This document shows positions 13,601-16,084 of a DNA stretch of 16,084 nt, piece by piece. Under the pieces are notes generated by a model. It made no database searches and had not been told where the DNA came from. It worked only from the letters and a program-made list of their open reading frames with translations. The stretch lies in contig DAIBSV010000027.1 in NCBI GenBank assembly GCA_027415455.1, positions 1 to 16,084 on the forward strand, read 5' to 3'. The position numbers and the translations under genes were made by a program. Each line of letters begins with the position of its first letter. The stretch's first letter is position 1. The stretch comes from Nitrospirota bacterium (lineage in GTDB: Bacteria > Nitrospirota_A > Leptospirillia > Leptospirillales > Leptospirillaceae).

Positions 13601-15329
13601 GGAGGATCCCGTCGTTGGTTCTCCGGGCGACCAGAGACAGGCGACGAACCTCCTCCTCCCGGGAAAGCCGTTCAAGCCCCATCGAGAGAGTCTCGGCTAT
13701 CTCTTCGAAGGAGACTGTGATTTCCGGACTGAAATACTCAGGATCAGCGCTCCAGAGAAGCAAAACCGCCAGAGGAGGCTTCCCAGGACGTCCGAGTGGG
13801 CAGGCGAAGGCGGAGCGAATGGCCAGGAAGCCGTCAGGGCTTCTCTCTTCATCGCTCTTCTCCGGAAGACCCGTCGAAGATTGTGACATCGCGGGAACTC
13901 CCGACAGGAAAGCCCGACTCGCAAGACTTTCTTGCCTTTGAGATTCCTTTTCATCCAGAAAGCCGAAGCCGGAACGGGCAGTCGCTTCAAGCAAAGATGG
14001 GGCGCAGAAGAGGGAAACTGGCTCAAGGATCCCCCGGCCATCCGGTTCCAGGACAAGGACTCCCTGGAGCGCGCAGTTTTCGGAGACGATTCGGACAACC
14101 CCATCGAACATCTTCCGGGAGTTCTCCACACCCCAAAGCTCCTTCTGGAGGAGGCGGATGGCTTTCCTGGACGACTCCAGCTTCTCCCGTTCCTTTTTCA
14201 GCCGGAACCGGTCGAGGGAAGAGGCCAAATCCCGCACGAGTGAGGAGGCCAGTTCGACCACACCTCCCCAGAACGGCCCACTTATCCTCCGATACAAGGC
14301 GATGTAAACCTTGTCCCCCCGGGAGGTGATGGCCTGATCGACGAGCGCGCTCTCCACCCCCGCCATTCTGAAGCGGTCCCGCCAGGGAAAGAAGCGGGGG
14401 TCGGAGCTCAGGAGGTCGCCTTCCCGAGGACCTCCGAGAGTGGCGCATTCGCCAACGAGACCCCGGCCTTCGGGAATCGTCTGGTCGATGCTGACCCGGA
14501 TTCCCGAAAAGGTGCCCCGGGCCTCTCCTCCGAGGGCCAGCATTTGCAATTCGCTCTCTCCGGGGGGGATCTTTCCGATCCAGAGGACGGGATATCCCAG
14601 GAAAAAGGCCAGTGTATCGACCAGGACGGCCATCACCTCTGACGGATCCCCTTCGCCGCTGTCCCTCAGAAACTGTCCCATCTCGAGAAGGAGTCTCGTC
14701 AGGTAGGTCGAGATTTCCTCGGCATGGGCCGACTCCTGTCCTTCGGCAAGGATCCGGCTCAAGCGGGCGCGGATCTCGAGCCGGGCGAGGGCCTCTCCAA
14801 GCTCCCGGACAACCAGGTCCACGCTCTCCCGAAGATCGTCCGGGTATTGTTCATGGTCGGGAAGATCGAAGGCCAGGACGCCATAAGGAAGCGTTTCCCG
14901 GCTTTCCGTTTTTCCCATGGAGGAGAATCGGAGTAATGGGACTCCGACAAGGGAGCGGACCAGGGCTCCCCCTCCTCCCGCCTCCCTGATATCCGGCCCG
15001 AGAGGGATGGAACCTCTCTCAGGGCCGATGACCCGCCCTTCGCGGAAGGCCGCAACCGGAGGCAAGGGATCCAGAGAAGACGGATCGAGAGAGAAGGGAA
15101 AATGGAGAAAAGCGTCCCTAAGAGCCGGATCTATGCAGGCGATGGACTGGACGAAGAGAGCGCGACCGGAAGCATCTGGACGCAGGATGAAAACGATGTT
15201 GCTCCGGGATTTTTCGAGAATGATCTGGACGACCCGGTCACAAAGGCCCTCTTCGCTCGTCTTGCCAAAGAGTTCGGTCTTGATTTCCAGTGCCGCTTTC
15301 CGGAAGTGCTCGAGGGGAGACCGGACCAC
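10674..15329 (-). CDS. Giant multi-GAF/PAS diguanylate cyclase with C-terminal globin-like sensor
   Basis: 1551 residues from GTG 15329, with AAGGAGG six bases upstream. Domains by eye: GAF ~1-185, GAF ~220-385, GAF ~400-560, PAS ~562-680 (NDGILLLDREGRILWANPSF), GAF ~695-855, GAF ~865-1030, GGDEF ~1040-1205, globin-like ~1235-1360, GAF ~1385-1545. The cyclase keeps DLDDFKWVNDSYGH and GGDEF (1121-1125), and an RxxD inhibitory site (RRED, 1112-1115) five residues before it, so it probably makes c-di-GMP under product control. The globin-like part has YFYDNL, LSPKEF, QERHL and IGRVHAMVGVSPAEM, matching the proximal-His helix of globin-coupled sensors such as DosC (VHARIGI); H1323 is the likely haem ligand. 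Known sensors of that class have the globin first, so this order is unusual. No membrane segment seen; likely cytoplasmic. No EAL domain. Confidence 0.88.
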   Translation of the reverse strand: MVRSPLEHFRKAALEIKTELFGKTSEEGLCDRVVQIILEKSRSNIVFILRPDASGRALFVQSIACIDPALRDAFLHFPFSLDPSSLDPLPPVAAFREGRVIGPERGSIPLGPDIREAGGGGALVRSLVGVPLLRFSSMGKTESRETLPYGVLAFDLPDHEQYPDDLRESVDLVVRELGEALARLEIRARLSRILAEGQESAHAEEISTYLTRLLLEMGQFLRDSGEGDPSEVMAVLVDTLAFFLGYPVLWIGKIPPGESELQMLALGGEARGTFSGIRVSIDQTIPEGRGLVGECATLGGPREGDLLSSDPRFFPWRDRFRMAGVESALVDQAITSRGDKVYIALYRRISGPFWGGVVELASSLVRDLASSLDRFRLKKEREKLESSRKAIRLLQKELWGVENSRKMFDGVVRIVSENCALQGVLVLEPDGRGILEPVSLFCAPSLLEATARSGFGFLDEKESQRQESLASRAFLSGVPAMSQSSTGLPEKSDEERSPDGFLAIRSAFACPLGRPGKPPLAVLLLWSADPEYFSPEITVSFEEIAETLSMGLERLSREEEVRRLSLVARRTNDGILLLDREGRILWANPSFQEKFGYSQESLSGRNPSDFIFEESGGMEKGEIWNSLLGGNSSDHVFRCRSEGGRLFWVRVSVSSLNDVKGEGAGDGLVCIATDITTLKESESRARVASVFYRALSETTQGLGDLSEAALPVLASLSDTLRDVLGATAVYIGRLPFGETVVERMAFSGPDDWYEPLGKVQGPDGPLYARALEESLRTGRPQIYLSAEKDEGLPPGERTVRNRVVGGLTATAVRSGGEKVVLEVLFPEDELIRDEAAIVFQKIINEVATYLDRREWHDSQVRVESYRAALQVFSRQLLSASTEEEAFRLLVRIFSERTDTLAVDCLVPEGEFLVRKFLGGDLASVIGSLPGKVPAVMPATGPLPTPTRAFLLRESVFVRNPASDPRMLDLYRTPPFESISLVVSLPVPGPRPEDPPLAIVVLFFSDPKSLDDLILMELVGNILDHASRTIERLRLLRRMESLSVEDPLTGLLNRRGLGLFLPPLLATLRRRHGRALLGILDLDDFKWVNDSYGHAAGDALLSAVGRRLQEGIRREDIVARLGGDEFVVVIQLPSSADEEGAEDPVQGAMERIGHLLLEPYFLEEPPQKGLTVAFSMGITLLPEDDAEPDVLLRRADEALYVSKRQKGIRSRWWSIWKEGVAPHPRPDLAAPLRTRLFFDAYGERARNLLSQISERIAVGISEFSGYFYDNLSADPRSREILGRLSPKEFAVLRERQERHLREILSPDLSLEEHRRIARRIGRVHAMVGVSPAEMGEAMRVYMASLLEIVEKLPISPGDRNSLWTIVAHRSGVELAEELEGIAESEGERRDAMLAASALLLESRDYPDRIRALAGTIVRMEGIETALVLAPENAAGFPVEWAGGLTDPFLGDGSLPDFLKAPLRKAWRSDEILSFPVVRPGPDLSEEGAVMLRSHGIRSLVLVPVRWSGDAPGAILLMASSFPGYFDTPAGTLFVGEVRSILRQAGLVKRKDR

Positions 15330-15413
15330 ACCGCCTCCTTTTTCAGTGGAATCGCAAGCACCACTCTTCCGTTCCAGAAAATTCCGGAAAAATAATCCCC
15401 GTCATTCAATGAA

Positions 15414-15419
15414 ATTATA
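15414..15419 (-). promoter_or_regulatory. Possible -10 element for the giant cyclase gene
   Basis: A perfect TATAAT on the minus strand, ~85 bases before the GTG at 15329. At 16-18 bases further upstream there is no recognisable -35 (sequence near TGGCGG), so it needs an activator, another sigma arrangement, or is chance. The neighbouring insertion sequence begins only ~30 bases beyond it. Confidence 0.25.
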
Positions 15420-15457
15420 CTCTGGAAAAAGAGGCTCCGCCATCCTGGGTGCACGTC

Positions 15458-15473
15458 AGATTTTTGAAAATCT
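15458..15473. repeat. AT-rich hairpin near the IS left end
   Basis: A perfect 7-bp inverted repeat, AGATTTT-TG-AAAATCT, inside the IS leader. It could be a transposase binding site or protect against read-in transcription; it is not followed by a T-run. Confidence 0.4.
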
Positions 15474-15474
15474 T

Positions 15475-15528
15475 CAGATATGGTATCCTTACCTGTATAT
15501 CTTTAATTCTTACACATTACAGATATGG
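15475..15528 (+). repeat. Direct repeat CAGATATGG, two copies 45 bases apart
   Basis: CAGATATGG occurs at 15475-15483 and 15520-15528. The second copy overlaps the ribosome binding site of the small IS gene. With only two copies the role is uncertain: perhaps transposase or self-regulatory binding. Confidence 0.4.
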
Positions 15529-15537
15529 AGGATGCCC

Positions 15538-15957
15538 ATGAAAACCTTGTATTTCCAAGAGTTAGAACGGCTGCAATCCGAACGCTCCCGCATCTGGCAC
15601 GAGATTGAACAGCTTCCCGACATGCGTCCGGGATCCCTGACCATGGCCCGTCCCAAGTGTGGAAAGTCCAACTGCCACTGCGCCAAGGAAGGCGATCCGG
15701 GACATGGTCCCGTGTATTTTCTCATTCGGCGAGTGGGCCACAAAAACATCACGCGAAGTGTTCCTCTGGCGGTTCTCGACACCGTTCGCCAGCAGGTCGA
15801 GACGCATCACAAGTACGAGGATCTTTCCCGACAGTATGTCGAGATCAGCGGGCAGATCTCCGATCTCAAGATGAAGCAGGTCCGGGAGAGTGCCTCCGGA
15901 GAGACCCCGCAAACGGCGGGAAAAAAAACTCGAAAATCTCCTCGTTCACGGTCTTGA
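15538..15957 (+). CDS. DUF6788-like small IS-associated protein
   Basis: 139 residues from ATG 15538, placed by GGAGG six bases upstream; the ATG at 15532 abuts that motif. The centre reads PGSLTMARPKCGKSNCHCAK with a C-x4-C-x-C cluster, then GHGPVYFLIRR and a helical, coiled-coil-like C-terminus ending in a K/R/S/T-rich tail. This is the pattern I associate with DUF6788 proteins, small genes found beside transposases; the Cys cluster suggests a zinc knuckle and nucleic acid contact, which is inference. The 3' end contains A8 (15921-15928) and overlaps a +1-frame transposase-like reading frame, so a fused product is possible. Function not established. Confidence 0.72.
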   Translation: MKTLYFQELERLQSERSRIWHEIEQLPDMRPGSLTMARPKCGKSNCHCAKEGDPGHGPVYFLIRRVGHKNITRSVPLAVLDTVRQQVETHHKYEDLSRQYVEISGQISDLKMKQVRESASGETPQTAGKKTRKSPRSRS

Positions 15958-16084
15958 GGAGGAACTCCCCCACCTCCTGGGAAAGAGCCCCGACGGCTCT
16001 TTCGATCTCGAGGCCCTGGAGGAGGGCTGTCGCGAGACCGCCCTGAAGGTTGCGGCCCGGATCCTTTCGGAGACTCTGAACCGG
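15890..16084 (+). CDS. Transposase N-terminus, probable ISKra4-like (3' end outside window)
   Basis: A frame open from 15875 to the window end, +1 relative to the DUF6788-like gene and too short to be listed as a full gene. It reads LEEELPHLLGKSPDGSFDLE and then ALEEGCRETALKVAARILSE. This acidic, helical opening with a DLEALE-type motif resembles the start of ISKra4-family transposases as I remember them; no catalytic residues are inside the window. The only start codon before the homologous part is GTG 15890, with a poorly spaced GGGAG. The alternative is synthesis as a fusion with the upstream protein by slippage on the A8 run at 15921-15928. Sure that it codes; family moderately sure. Confidence 0.55.
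   Translation, partial: MPPERPRKRREKKLENLLVHGLEEELPHLLGKSPDGSFDLEALEEGCRETALKVAARILSETLNR

Larger units (their letters stand above)
15447..16084 (+). mobile_element. Left part of an insertion sequence (ISKra4-like), cut by window edge
   Basis: The region holds a DUF6788-like gene and the start of a transposase-like frame in the same direction. Its AT-rich 5' leader contrasts with the GC-rich chromosome. A plausible left terminus is GGGTGCACGTCAG from 15447, but without the right end no terminal inverted repeat or target duplication can be confirmed. Family assignment is from remembered resemblance. Confidence 0.5.

Noticed and set aside
1..16084. CRISPR arrays, tRNA or rRNA genes
   Set aside because: No regularly spaced repeats and no tRNA or rRNA signature sequences were seen on either strand.

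Overview
This is a GC-rich bacterial window dominated by cyclic-di-GMP signalling genes and bounded by mobile DNA at both ends. Very large multi-GAF/PAS GGDEF and EAL proteins, a C-terminal globin-like sensor, a ChrR-like cupin and a ferredoxin-reductase-like flavoprotein suggest an environmental, redox-active bacterium. A Leptospirillum-like or other chemolithotrophic Nitrospirota/Proteobacteria origin is only a guess; the sequence alone does not fix the taxon.

Layout. (1) Positions 1-540: the 3' end of a large serine recombinase (+) runs into an antisense remnant of a group IIC intron 5' end. On the minus strand that remnant sits directly behind an intrinsic terminator. (2) 595-2804, minus: a cobalamin-binding-type radical SAM enzyme followed by a ferritin-like protein; the terminator at 512-536 closes this unit. 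(3) 2805-3078: divergent control region with a candidate promoter on each strand; the rightward one is overlapped by a dyad. (4) 3079-6544, plus: a membrane PAS-PAS-GGDEF-EAL protein and, 10 bases later, an FAD/NAD(P)H oxidoreductase, arranged as a tight operon. (5) 6583-10460, minus: a cupin of the ChrR type, then a GAF-GAF-GAF-GGDEF-EAL-(CZB-like) gene broken by a one-base frameshift inside its GGDEF domain. (6) 10674-15329, minus: a 1551-residue protein with about five GAF domains, a PAS, a GGDEF with intact inhibitory site, then a globin-coupled-sensor-like domain and a last GAF. (7) 15447-16084, plus: the left part of an insertion sequence, with a small DUF6788-like protein and the start of a probable ISKra4-type transposase in the +1 frame, joined by an A8 run.

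How the genes may work together (inference): three GGDEF proteins, two of them with EAL domains, would make and break c-di-GMP in response to small ligands (GAF/PAS), a periplasmic signal, a diatomic gas or redox signal (globin-like) and possibly zinc (CZB-like). The flavin reductase and the cupin are neighbours that could link redox or metal state to this output. The radical SAM/ferritin-like pair looks like a separate metabolic unit.

The strongest points for follow-up are the intron remnant behind the terminator, the globin-like domain placed after the GGDEF domain, the frameshifted cyclase/phosphodiesterase and the glutamine in place of a metal-ligand histidine in the ferritin-like protein.
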